NCBI GenBank assembly: GCA_035772735.1
Contig: JASDFA010000006.1
Span: 66,170,001-66,234,000, forward strand
DNA length: 64,000 nt
Source of the DNA: Datura wrightii
Taxonomy: Eukaryota > Streptophyta > Magnoliopsida > Solanales > Solanaceae
Direction: 5' to 3'
The notes under the pieces are model-generated. The model made no database searches. It was not told the origin of the DNA and worked only from the letters and a program-made list of their open reading frames with translations. This document shows positions 32,074-44,231 of this stretch, piece after piece (positions within the stretch are counted from its first letter, which is position 1; each line of letters opens with the position of its first letter). The position numbers and the translations under genes were made by a program.

Positions 32074-33200
32074 TGCCGAAGATTGAGATCCTTCTGTGTG
32101 AACACATATTGTAAGATCTTGTGGTTAGTGAATACATCTACATGAACCCCATAAAAGTAGTTTCACCATATCTTCAAAGCAAACACCACCGCGGCCAAAT
32201 CAAGATCATGGGTCGGGTAATTCTTCTCATGAATTTTCAGTTGTTTGGAAGCACATGCTATGACTTTCCCATGCTACATCAATACACATCCCAGTACGAC
32301 TCTCGAAGCATCACAATATACAACAAAACCATCGATGCCCTCTGATAAAGTCAACACCGATGCTGAAGTGAGTCGGGCCTTCAATTCCTGGAAGCTCTTC
32401 TCACAAGCCTCTGACCATTGGAACTTCACCTTTTTCTAAGTTAATCTAGTCAACGGGGCTGCAATGGATTAGAAACCTTCCACGAACCTCCGATAATAAC
32501 CCGCTAAGCCCAAAAAGCTCCTGAACTCTGAAGGGTTTACTGGCCTGTGCTGGTTCTTCACTACCTCTATTTTTTGAGAGTCCACCCTTAGACCTTCACT
32601 TGACACTACATGTCCTAAAATGCAACTGAATTAAGCCAGAACTCCCATTTGCTCAACTTGGCATATAGCTGGTTATCCTTGAGAGTCTAGGTGCTACCCT
32701 TAGGTGTGCGACATGCTCCTTCTAGCTCCTGGAGTATATTAATATGTCTTCAATGAACATGATCACGAACATATCCAGATATACCTTGAATACCCTATTC
32801 ATCAGGTCCATAAAAGCTGCAAGGGCATTGGTTAGTCCAAAAGACATAACATCAAATTCATGATAGCCATATCGGGTCCTGATAGCAGTCTTCAGGATGT
32901 CGCTCTCTCGAACCCTGAGATGGTGATACCCGGACCTAATCTCTATCTTGGAGAAACATTTGACACCCTGAAGCTGATAAAATAGGTCATCAATCCTGGG
33001 TAAAGGGTATCTATTCTTGAAGGTGACCTTGTTCAACTGCCTATAGCCAATACACACCGAAGAGCACTATCTTTCTTCCAGAAGAACAACACTGGGGCAC
33101 CCCATGGACACTTACTCAATTTGATGAAACCCTTATCTAGCAAATCCTTCAACTACTCCTTTAACTCTTTTAGCTTGACTGGGGCCATTCAATTAGGAGG
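32074..33200 (-). pseudogene. E4 RT-RNase H, degraded
   Basis: RT lies in 32722-33057 (CIGYRQLNKVT, FSKIEIRSGYHHL). The catalytic box reads FIEDILIYS: the first aspartate of the FIDD motif is glutamate, which should abolish polymerase activity. The DLKSGYHQL-type motif is IEIRSGYHHL. RNase H (32090-32440) is broken by stops. Confidence 0.85.
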
Positions 33201-33254
33201 AATCGATATGGGTTGTTTGTCGGGTAAAAGATCGATCTCAAAATTAATCTCCCT

Positions 33255-33824
33255 CTAGGGAGGAACACTTGGTAGGACATCTGGAAATACCTCGGGATAC
33301 TCACATACCACCAGGACTGACTGAATGGTTAGGGTCTCAGATGTGGCATCCTTAACCCTAACCAAATGGTAAATACAACCCTTAGCAATCATTTTTGGGG
33401 CAATCATTTTTGGGGCCTTGAGATAGGAGATAAAACGGCCTGCAGGTAGCACTGAACTACCCCTCCATTCTAAAATTGCTTCACCTGGAAATCGGAACTC
33501 CACCTCTTAGGTTCTATAGTTGATAGAAGGATAACATGCAAACAACCAATCCATGCCCAAAATAATGTCAAAATCAGTCATAGACAGTTCTACTAAGTCT
33601 GCGGAGGTAACCTGATGCAATACTATAATAGGGAAACCTCTATATACCAGCCTTGCTACAACTAAATCACCAACTGGAGTAAATATAGAAAACGGTTCTG
33701 ACAAAATTTCAGGACTGACTCCAAAGTTACTAGCAATGTAAGGTGTTACAAAAGACAGTGTAGCTCCCGGATCTAACAAAGCATAAGCATCAATATGAAA
33801 GACTCGCAACATACCGGTAACCAC
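33255..33824 (-). pseudogene. E4 protease, catalytic motif kept
   Basis: ALLDPGATLSFVTPYIASNFG (33507-33824) shows the active aspartate, in the DPGA form seen in some plant Ty3 elements. IILGMDWLFA follows. A stop at 33504-33509 splits it from the linker (33255-33503). That linker contains an in-frame short tandem duplication (APKMI repeated). Confidence 0.8.
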
Positions 33825-33849
33825 ATTGGGAGTAGTCTCCTGCTCCTGT

Positions 33850-35056
33850 CAAGAGCCAAGTGCATAAAACCGATTCTGGCGCTAAGCACCAGCTGGACCA
33901 GTCGAAGCACTCTTCTGAGGAGGACATGCCGCTGGAGCTGCTGAACTAACAATTGGAGTGCGGGCTCCACCACTCCCTAACCTAGCTGCAGGGCAGTTCC
34001 TGAGCCTGTGTCAGATTTTGGCACACCCAAAACAAGCATCTAAGCCCACCAAACACTTCCTTTGGTGGTTCTTGCCACAACTAGCACAATATGGGAAAGT
34101 GCGCTCTGTGTGCATGCTATTCTGACCCCTCGAACCTGAGGCCCTGCTACTCTAATCGTCTCGAGGCCTGGATGGGGTACTGGCTGAAGGTGGTGCTAGT
34201 GTAATAGACCTGTGCTGGGACTGCTGGTGAGGACCACCTCTTGGGCTCAGCTAGGAAAACCTGTAGCTATTAGTTCTTGCCCTCTTGGCCTCTCTCTGCC
34301 TCATATAAGCTGCCTCCATCTGCTGGGCATAAAGGACTATCCGTGGGTAGTCCATATCCTGATGAAGCATGACTGTTCTACAGTCCTTGTTTAGATACTC
34401 AGCTACTCCCTGCACGAATCTACTCACCCATGCCCTCTGGTCCAACACTAACTCCGGGGCATACTTTGACAGGAGAGTGAACTCAAGTGAATATTCTAAC
34501 ACTGTCATCTTTCCCTATTTGAGATTAACAAACACAATTGCGTTCAATTCTCTCATCTCCCTAGGGAAGAACCTGTCGAGAAAGGCCATGTGGAACTCAT
34601 CCCAGCTTATAGGGCCTGCTTACGCTGCCCTGCTGTCCTTCCATTGCTTATACCAAATATAAGCAACCTTCTTTAGCAGATAAGAGACCAAATCATCGCA
34701 CTCCGCATTTATCACCCCCATAACCTGGGTGACCTTCAAGATACCTTCAATGAACTCATGTGGATCCTCGTCCACCTTTGATCCCGTGAACTCGGGAGGG
34801 TTCATCCTCAAAAAGTCTCTAATCCAAGCCGCTACTGCATTACCATTCTGTGGGACATGTGCAACAGCCTGCTAGTTAACCTGAGCGGTCAAGGCCAATG
34901 CCAACATCTGAATAGCTGCTCGAAACTCATCATGGGCAGCCGGCTTTGGTGCCCGGGGCTCCTGAACAGGTGGGGCTTGCTGCACCCATGATCATTGCCA
35001 CCTCCGTGGCCTTCATCATTTCTATTCATCCTTCCGTTTATTCTTCTAGGAGCCAT
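33850..35056 (-). pseudogene. E4 gag, degraded
   Basis: It starts at 35056 with MAPRRINGRMNRND. Conserved gag segments include MRMNPPEFTGSKVDEDPHEF (34620-34811) and YSLEFTLLSKYAPELV (34251-34508). The knuckle region (about 34000-34060) is out of frame. Several stops break it. Confidence 0.8.
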
Positions 35057-35253
35057 AATTTTCGGCAATCGCGAATAGCATGAATTAGAAGGATGTAGAG
35101 ACTTTTCATCGCACGACATAGATCATGAAAGAAGGGAATATTTCCTAAAACGTTTAGTAACCTCTTCTCATAAGTGTGGCGCGCTTCAAACCCATGAAAA
35201 AGACTCTAGCTAACGCGTCTTTCAGACTCCCAAGGACACATCTGAACCTATTT

Positions 35254-35264
35254 CTCTGATACCA
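35254..35264 (-). other. E4 primer binding site (tRNA-iMet)
   Basis: The minus strand reads TGGTATCAGAG four bases inside the 5' LTR. Confidence 0.9.
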
Positions 35265-35268
35265 AGTT

Positions 35269-37401
35269 TGTCACGACCTGAGAGTACATCTGAATCGTAG
35301 ACACGGGACAAGGAGTTCTGAGGGACCTCAAGTCAACCCATGGCATGAGCATATAACTAAACCATTCACATAAGGTGGAAGAATTAGCTTAGTAGTCATG
35401 AACTAAATAAAACCATGACATGAGATATAAGAAACAACAATACATGATACAAGCGTAAATAGCTAAATACTACAATTAGGTATGAAAGCCTATAATCATA
35501 ATAGACAGGCTGAAGGGACAAGACCCTAACTAACCCCAACATTCTGTAGACTAAAAGACAGACTAAAATCCGAACATGAAGCCCCCGAATCATGAGGACT
35601 CACCACTGAGAACTGAGAACAGAACTGAGAGCAAGCTAAGAGGATGCTGAACCTGCGAACCACATCCTGTATCATAAAATGATACAACATAGAAAAATAT
35701 GCAGGTCAGTACTTGGAATGTACTGAGTATGCGAGGTATGCAAGACAATACTTAAAACATAAAAGTTACAGGAGTGGGGACATCATGATTATAAAGACTG
35801 AAATCATAAGTTTAATGTAAGGATCAAGATTTCCAAAATATTTGTAAACCTTTCATTGTCATAACATGAGGGAAAAACATTTCATAAAACATAACTTGAG
35901 CCAAAAGTACTTAATCATAGATGCATTAAAACAATGAGGAACAGTGGGAGATTTCTATAACCGACATACCCCATATGAGCACACATGGAGCCCGACCTGT
36001 AAGCCTAGTGGGGAGGCCGTTCATACCTTGCCAAGGGTATGAACCATGAAAGGCATGATATCACTCATGAAGGCCCCATAGGGAAAAGGGATAGTCACTG
36101 AGGAGGTCCCAAACATAACTTATGGTGGCACGTAGTTCTAAGATTCGAGGCATAACCTAGGCCTCGAACCTACTTGGTGTTAAGTACTACTCCTAAAACA
36201 TGCAACGTGCTCATGGAAATTCATACATGACATCCATGGCTAGTTAAATCGTGATAATCATTACATGCTTGAGAATTCGTAATACTAGCCATGGAATTGG
36301 GCCCCTAGATCGACCAAAATCATAGTTCATAAATCATAAGCGACATGTGGGAATTGCCCATAATTTCAATTATTTTTGAAATTCTTAAATCTATAGGAAA
36401 CATGATCATAATAACATGAGTAATTGAAAAAATGCTTAAAATTAAAAAGTTCATAGCATGCTTTAGAAATTACCATAACCATGAATTTCACTAAAACCCC
36501 ATGAATTGGGCACATGTGCTTTTAGGGATTAAATCATCAAATGTTGAATAAAATAAGTGAAAAAAGTCCAATAATTCGAAACCCATGATTTTAGACATAC
36601 TACAACATGCTCATATCGATTTTTGAGGAAACATGCATTTGGGTTATGATCCATCAAGAATTGGTAACTTAAACATAGAATTAGGGAGAAATTGGGCATG
36701 GGTAGGGACTAAACTACCCATCCGAAACCCCACATACCTGGAACTTCTTGATTCTTAACTCCTTTGAAAAGCCCTAGATGGAAACTTGGAGAATTGAAGA
36801 AGCACACTTGAATCCCTTTCCTCTTTCCTGTCTACTCTTACATGCATCAAATGTGGTTTCTCATGAATGATTTCCCCTTAAAAGACCCTATACTGACCTC
36901 AAAACGACATAGGTTAGGTCTTAGGAGTGTAGGAAATTATGAGAAGGCCTATACTAATTGACAAGAAATAACTATCAGGTGACCCTAACGGGTGACTTGA
37001 CGACTCGTCAGGACAGGCAACGACTCATCGTATCGCCCGTCATGTATACTGCCTCAGCCTCAGTTAAAATTCCCTGGCTTGCTCATGACCCACCGCACGA
37101 GTCATTGGGTCTGACCACGACTCGTGGGGTGCCATCCGTTAGGTACACTGCCAAACCCCTATTAAATCCTCAACCTTACCCCACGGTAGACCTGATGACT
37201 CGTGGTAGCTGACAACGAGTTGTTCCCACGCCCGTGCGGACCTCAACTCCTTAGATCAATCCAACCTTCCCACGAGCCACCTGACGACTTGTGGGGTCTC
37301 CTCACAAGTCGTCTAACTACTCATCTGCACTGCTGCAACATTTTCCAGATTTTTCCCTGTTTGACTTCGGGGTCTGGTCCTTGGGTTCCCGGGGTATAAC
37401 A
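35269..37401 (-). repeat. E4 5' LTR
   Basis: 2133 bp. The palindrome GTATCATAAAATGATAC is intact at 35669-35685. CGACTCGT-like motifs lie at 36995-37325. TGAGG follows at 37402. Confidence 0.95.
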
Positions 37402-37406
37402 TGAGG

Positions 37407-39628
37407 TCTTTCTGTGTGAACACATATTGTAAACTCTTGTGGTTCGTAAACACATCCACATGGACCCCGTACAAGTAATGTCACCATAACTTCAATGCGA
37501 ACACCATTTCGGCCAACTCCAAATCATGGGTTGGGTAATTCTTCTCATGGATCTTTAACTATCTAGAGGCATATGTTATCACTCTCACTCGCTGCACCAA
37601 TACACATTCGAGTCTGATTCTTGAAGAATCACAATACACCACAAAAACCATCCGTACCCTCGAGTAAGGTCAATACCGGTGCGATAGTAAGTCGAGTCTT
37701 CAACTCTTGCAAGCTCTTCTCACAAGCCTCCGACCATTGACTTCACCTTTTTCTGAGTCAATTTGGTCAAAGTTACTGCAATTGATGAGAAACTCTCAAA
37801 AAATCTCCGGTAGTAGCCAGCTAGGCCTAAGAAACTCCGAATATCCAAAAGATTCAACTGTGTAGGCCAATTCTTCACCTCCTTAATTTTCTGAGAATCT
37901 ACTTTTATGCCCTCGCTTGATACCACATGACCCAAAAATGCTACCGGGTTCTATCAAAACTCGCACTTGCTGAACTTGGCATACAATTGACAATCCTTGA
38001 GAGTCTGAAGCACTACTCTCAAATGAGCGGCATGCTCTTCCTCGCTCCAAGAGTATATAAAGATATCATCAATGAACATGATCACGAACATGTCTAGGTA
38101 CTGCTTGAACACCCTGTTCATCAAGTCCATAAAAGCTCCAGGAGCATTTTTTAGTCCGAAAGACATAACTACAAACTCATAATGACCACACCGTGTCCTA
38201 AAGGCTGCCTTCAGGATATCACACACCCGAACCCTAAGCTGATGATACCCGACCTGAGATCTACCTTTGAGAAACACTTGGCACCCTGAAGCTGGTCAAA
38301 CAAATTATCGATCCTGGACAAAGGATACCTATTCATAATGATGAACTTGTTAAATTGCCGATAATCAATGCACATCCAAAGTGTACCATCCTTCTTCCAA
38401 ACAAATAACACTGGTGCACCCCAGTGAGACTTGCTCGATCTAATGAAACCCTTATCTAACAGGTCCTTCAAATGATCCTTCCACTCCTTTAGCTCGGCTA
38501 GACCCATCCTGTAAGGAGGAATAGATATAGGTCGCGTATCGGGTAGAACATCAATACCAAAATCGATTTCCCTCTCTGGAGGAACACCTGGCAAATCATC
38601 AGGAAAGTCCTCTAGATACTCACACACCACCGGAACTGACTGGATAGTCGGGGGATAGGACTAAACATCTTTAACCCTAAATAGATGATACAATCTACCC
38701 ATAAAAATCATCTTTTTAGCATTAACATAGGACATGAAATGGCCTACAGGTACTGCCGAACTACCATTCCACTCCAAGACTGACTCACCCGAAAAACGGA
38801 ATTCCACCATACGAGTTCTACTATTAATACATGCATAACACGCATACAACCAATCCATGCCAACAATAATATCAAAGTCAGTCATGGTTAACTCTACAAG
38901 GTCTATGGAGGTGACTTTATGCAATACAGTGACAGGGCATCCTTTATACACCCACCTAGCTACAACTGAATCTCCAATAGGAGTAGAAACTGAAAATGGT
39001 TCTGACAGAGCCTCAAGACTAACTCCAAAGCAACTAGCAATGTAAGGAGTCACAAAAGACAAGGTAGACCCTGGATCTAGTAAAGCATAAACATCAATAT
39101 GGAAAACTCGTAATATACCCGTGACCATATCCAGGGAGACCTCCTGCTCCTGGAGGGGTGCTAAAGCATAGAACCTGTTTTGGCATTAACCTCCGGCTGA
39201 ACTAGTCGAGGCACCCTGCTAAGAGGGATGTGCTGCTGGAGCGCTGAACTGGCTGCTGGCACACGGGCTCCACTGCCCCCTGATCTGGCTGATGGGCAAT
39301 CCTTGAGTCTGTGTCTGGGTTTTCCACATCCGAATCAAGCGTCCATGACAACTAAGCACCTTCCTGAGTGATTCTTTCTGCACTTAGCACAAGTTGGTAA
39401 AGTGCGCTCCATCTACATGCTACCCTGGCCCTTCGAATCTAGAGCCCTGCTCCTCCGATCCCCTCAAAATCTAGATGGTGTATTGGCCGATGATGGTACT
39501 GGAGAAATAGACCTGTGCTGGGACTGCTAACACTGTCCACCCCCTGATTTGGCCTGAGAAGTCCCATAACTGTCGGTCTTGGCCTTCTTGGCCTCTCTCT
39601 GCCTCCGATACACTGATTCCATCTGCTG
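37407..39628 (-). pseudogene. E3 RNase H, RT, protease and gag knuckle, degraded
   Basis: Reading right to left: gag C-terminal part (39140-39628, no intact CCHC), protease (38661-39128: ALLDPGSTLSFVTPYIA, IIVGMDWLYA), RT fingers (38211-38630), RT palm with MFIDDIFIYS (37954-38277), RT thumb (37720-37935: LGLAGYYRRFFE), and RNase H (37407-37700). Frames shift at each boundary. The protease frame is the best kept. Confidence 0.85.
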
Positions 39629-39633
39629 AGCAT
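39629..39633 (+). repeat. F target-site duplication, left (AGCAT)
   Basis: AGCAT also follows the right LTR at 49554-49558; E3 gag is continuous across the pair. Confidence 0.95.
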
Positions 39634-41081
39634 TGCTCGGTGCTTTGGGGTACGGGTAAAAATTGACACGCAAGTGCACGTGGTCAAACAAGTAATAAAG
39701 TGGCTAAGTAGCCAAGTATCGATCCAAGGAGGCTCAAGATATGTAAAATTGCCTAATTTACTATATTTCTATTTAACTTCTAATAATGCTAACAACAACG
39801 TACCCAAAAGTAATTGAATTTTTGTTTCTAAACTATATACTACAATTAATACAGACTATTTACTTTTGAATTCAGACAATGGATATGAACATGCCAAGGT
39901 GAAGAACAAGTAATGAACTTGATAATCATGATAATTTTGGTTAATTCTCTTCTTCATGTTGCTAGCCAAGAACAATTGCCTAGAAATTAAAACTCTCGTA
40001 TTTCATTTCACTTTAGAATCATAAACCATCCGTCTACATTTCTGTGATCAAATGCAATTTATGACCTAGCACTACAATTCCGGTTCCTAATTTGACTAAT
40101 ACGGCTTCCAAGTATATTTCTATCATGAAAGCACATCAAAACCCAATTTTCCCAAATCAAGTTAAGAAAAATACCCTATTAATTCACAACTTTCCAATTT
40201 CTTGCTCTCTCAAGTGAAATTGGACTTTTTAGATATACATTAATGTTGGCCAATCACTAATGCAGTAAAGAACAAGAATTAATAGAACAACATTAAAGAA
40301 GAAGAATAAACCATATCAATGAAAATCAGAATTCATTACACATGTTCAAAACCTCAGCAAGAAAGAGAATTAGCCACTCATTCTTGGATTGATCATCCTA
40401 AAATGAGTGTAAATCATACGTACAATTGATAGAAAGAAGAAAGGAAGAGAAGAAATCCCTTAGCTTTTCCAATCTTCAACTGCTACTAACCCACGTTCCT
40501 GCTCTCCACTTCTGAACTCAGTCTAAAAACTGAAAACTACTTAAAATAAACCTAAGTGTGCTATTTATACTAGTGGGAAATTTTTCCCGGAATAACAAGC
40601 AACGTGTCACGGAGGCCAACGCGGAGCCTTGCCTCCGTGACACGGCGTGGACGCGGACGCTCACTGGAATTTCCAGGGTCCAGTAATTTAACCTCAACGT
40701 GGCACGGAGGCCATCGCGGAGGCCTATCTCCGTGCCACGGAGCTGACGCGCATGCACACTGGAAATTGCAAATTTAATTCCTGCTCAGGCAGTGTGCTAC
40801 CGCGATGGTAGCGTGGCACGGAGCCATCGCGGAGCCCCTATAAATCCTGCATTCCCGGGTCTTTTCCACGCTCGCATCCAAGTCCAACTCCGACATAGTT
40901 CCAACATGCATTTTAGCTCCTAAAAATCACATTTTCCTGCAAAACAAATGCTAATCATGTTGGTTAGTATAAATTCGCATTTTATTACCAATTACATGAT
41001 ATTATATACACATTGCACAACAAACAAGGTAACAATGATACGTTTGAGTATCACTTGGGCATATAAATCTGCCCAAGATCA
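39634..41081 (-). repeat. F 3' LTR
   Basis: 1448 bp, TGCTCGGTGC...CAAGATCA on the plus strand. It contains three GC-rich hairpin-forming inverted repeats (40603-40644, 40698-40739 and 40800-40832) in otherwise AT-rich sequence. Confidence 0.95.
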
Positions 41082-41082
41082 C

Positions 41083-41100
41083 TTACCCCACACTTAAATC
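41083..41100 (-). promoter_or_regulatory. F polypurine tract
   Basis: The minus strand reads GGATTTAAGTGTGGGGTA just inside the 3' LTR, resembling Athila plus-strand primers. Confidence 0.8.
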
Positions 41101-42950
41101 CTTGTTCGTCCTCGAACAACACATACACAACTCATGCAAATTACATCCCAACTTTCGTCACTATGGTGCAACAATTTACGCTACGGTCATACCGATTATT
41201 CAATTTTTGCAAATCATCAAGAAAACATGCTTGGTCGTACAAGACAATGACCTTAATACATCAATGCTTCCTAGACTTTTAAGAATTGATTCTTGATATC
41301 GGCAAACTCATGCAAATCAACTAATCAAGAAATCCGACACGAAAATCAATCTTTCATCAAGCATGTGCCCTCACAACTCAAGAGAAACTTCCCCTTTATG
41401 TTCATGCAACACACAAACATGCAAGTAGGGGCATATAAAAATTAATTTCACTCTCTCTCCCAAAAGAATTCACATGCATCATGTCATGACCCATAGGCTT
41501 GCCCTTAGTGTATTACTCCACTAATATAAAGAAATGCAATGTAGGATCAAATAGGACTTTTAATGGGTTGTAACGGGGCTATGGATCTAGTATGCATATA
41601 TTGGATTAGCCAATAATAATCGCTAGCATCCTTAAGCGCCTTTTCAACTCATTCCCATCGACTCATGGATATTGTTCCTCTCTTTTCTCTTTTTCTCCCA
41701 TTCATGCTGGTTTACTTTCATACAGCCCATTTCATCAACCACACTTGACACAAAATAGAGGGTTTTCATGTACCCTCAATATCAATTAATTACAACAAGT
41801 GCCTCTTCAACGTCATCTTTTTTTTCCTCACTTTGCTTTCCTTTTTCTTTTCACTCTTTTCACTCTTTAACACTTTGGGAAACATTTTCTGTTCTTTGTA
41901 AGCGCTTAAGAGCTTCTTAAAGACTTTAAGGCTAATGAAAAGAAGGAATAAAGCTTAGTTCATACAATTTTGGACAAAAGAAAGAAATCGGCTAAAGGCT
42001 CAACAGGCTGACTAGGGTATACAACATATAAAAAGGTAGAATTTGACAAGAAAAAAAATATGGAAACTATCGGTTAAAACAAAGAAATGCCTACATCCTT
42101 TCCAACACTACACCTCCTTCATTTCGCTTCGTATACACACCAGACAAGTTCTAGACAATTCACAATTACATGGAATAGCAAATCCTCACTTCACACTTCA
42201 TGCACATGCTCGAATCAAGATGCATTCACAGACTCTTTAATTAGTCAATTACATGAATTCAAGATTAAGCCTCAACCATAATGAACCAAATTCTATAGCC
42301 TAGGTAACTCAACATATTTACAGAATTTCATGCTTTCAAACGAATCATTTTCACAATTTGAACATCAATTACAACACGCAACGAAATTTTAGCAACCATA
42401 AGCAACTACAGTTCATTGATGCAATCCACCAAAGAAAACTAAAACAACAATTAAAAATCCTACTCCTACCGACTACATTTCCCTTAAGACGGTCGTCATC
42501 CATCCATCATAGGGAACGGTCACTAACTATGACATCGATTCAATGGGACTATTCTCGGTAAAAGAACCGAAAACAAACTCCGAGAAACCCAAAAAAATAA
42601 AAATCGACAAAATTTTTGCAACACATCGATCATTTCGATAGAAAGAAAATATTTACAAGTGCAATATATTTTCACAAAAATTTTAAAAAATATCGATCAT
42701 GTCGATAGAGAAAAAAAAATTATTTACAAAATTTACAAAATATTTACCATTGCAACCACAACTTTCAAAAACACACATCATTAGCCACAAAACAAATATA
42801 TACGTACATCACAAATCAGTTCACCACAGGGAAGGCACAACATACATAAACAGCAAGGAAAAATTATACAGCAATTTAGAGCCTTGACCTAGCACCTAAC
42901 TACTCCCCACCCCATACTTAAATCGAACATTGTCCCCAGTGTTCACAAAA
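41101..42950 (-). other. F 3' non-coding region
   Basis: 1.85 kb, AT-rich, with no coherent frame; short ORFs on the plus strand show no family features. It contains a direct repeat of ATCGATCAT.TCGATAGA near 42625 and 42691. Long untranslated 3' regions are common in Athila-type elements. Confidence 0.7.
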
Positions 42951-42987
42951 ATACAAAGCACAAAATTTGGGTGGTGGAACTCCCTGC

Positions 42988-44210
42988 TCAGTCGAAATAT
43001 TCGACTTCCTCATCCGGTGCTGCAACCTCGTCGCCCATATCTGAATCAGCTCCATCGTCGTCATCGGACTCCACATCAGAGTCCTCACGACGTGTCTCCT
43101 CATCAGTAGGGACATCATCGTCTGTCGGCTCCACAAAGGCTGGCCCCACCTTACATAAGGCTCTGGCGTTCTCGCCAAAGGGGTAGTCCAGCTCCAGCTG
43201 CCATAACTCCTCCTCGATGGCTGGTCTCCCACCTATCCGTAGCTGCAGCATCTGCATGCCGAACATACGGGCCATGTACTGATCGTCACGAGCATGTCGC
43301 TCGCCCAAAGTCAGCACGGGTCCGTGTGTAGTGTCGGGGGCCTTAGTCTTTGTCACATCAAGGGCCCTCCGCTCCAGCTGCGGAATGTAATCCAAGGCTT
43401 CTTCCTCAATGTCGAGGCCTCAGAGGAAGGTGGTGATGAGTCCGCCAAACCCGTATCTGTGACCCTGGTGCAGTCTGGCTCTCTTCATGGCGGATATTAT
43501 GATCGCCCCAACATTAATCTCAAGACCTTTCATAAGGGCATACACCAAGCAAACACGGTCCCGGGTCACGTCTGTCATATGAACTCCCGGGATCAAGCAC
43601 GAACACATAATTTTTAGCCAGATTCTGGCCTCCCTGTTCATCTGCGAATAGGGCAGAGTCTGGTGGTAACCCCTCTCCTTGTGTCTACTCCATCGGGCTG
43701 TGGATCGAGCCCCACACAACGTACGTCTGATGTCGGCGTACGGTGGGGTGATGTTTAGCTGGCGGAGAACGTGGGCGTTTGTGTCCCACGCTCCAACGAT
43801 GGCATTCAGCTGCTGGGGTTCCAGAGTGACAATCTGCCCTCTGATTTTAATAGTGTGGCTTCTGATGGCCGGGTTCCAGTTGGCATAAAATTCCCGGACC
43901 AAATGAAGGTTGCACTCCTTGGGCTCCTGAAAATTAAAGCTGAGCCCAGCTGCCTCAATCCTCTGTACAATGCGAGGGAACTCCTGTGCAAGTGGTTCCC
44001 TAGCAATATGTTCCTCGGGTAAGTAATTGTTCTCCTTATGCTTTGCGTACTATTTCTTCCCTTCATCGATGACCCATCGTGTTCCGTATCGGCGGTGTTG
44101 GCCGCGCGGAACAGTGGGTGCAGCTGGGACTGCAGTGCCCAGTCTCTCATCCGTTTCCTTCCGGTGCCTGAGGTAGAAGCACCCTTGCCTTTGTCTTGCC
44201 TGCTAGCCAT
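42988..44210 (-). pseudogene. F ORF in env-like position, plant transposon-protein (Athila ORF-1-like) domain, broken
   Basis: It starts at 44210 (MASRQDKGKGAS). A frameshift near 44020 moves the frame to a block reading MVREFYANWNP, IKIRGQIVTLEPQQLNAIVGA and MNREARIWLKIMCSC (43420-43902), the pattern I know from 'putative plant transposon protein' / Athila ORF-1 families. A stop at 43420-43422 separates it from an in-frame C-terminal part (42988-43395) ending in a strongly acidic tail. Its molecular role is unknown. It lies downstream of gag-protease where Athila elements carry an env-like gene. Confidence 0.7.
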
Positions 44211-44231
44211 TGTACCTGTCAATTTACACAA

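Larger units (their letters stand above)
28018..37401 (-). mobile_element. E4: structurally complete Ty3 chromovirus-like element (9384 bp)
   Basis: Both LTRs, primer site, polypurine tract and TGAGG duplications are present. Internal order on the minus strand: gag, protease, RT, RNase H, integrase-chromodomain-type tail. LTRs of 2135 and 2133 bp differ at scattered sites. Frames are broken, so it could move only with enzymes from another copy. Confidence 0.95.

Noticed and set aside
42043..42887. Several 60-70-codon plus-strand ORFs in the F 3' region
   Set aside because: No start context, domain or conservation; expected by chance in AT-rich DNA.
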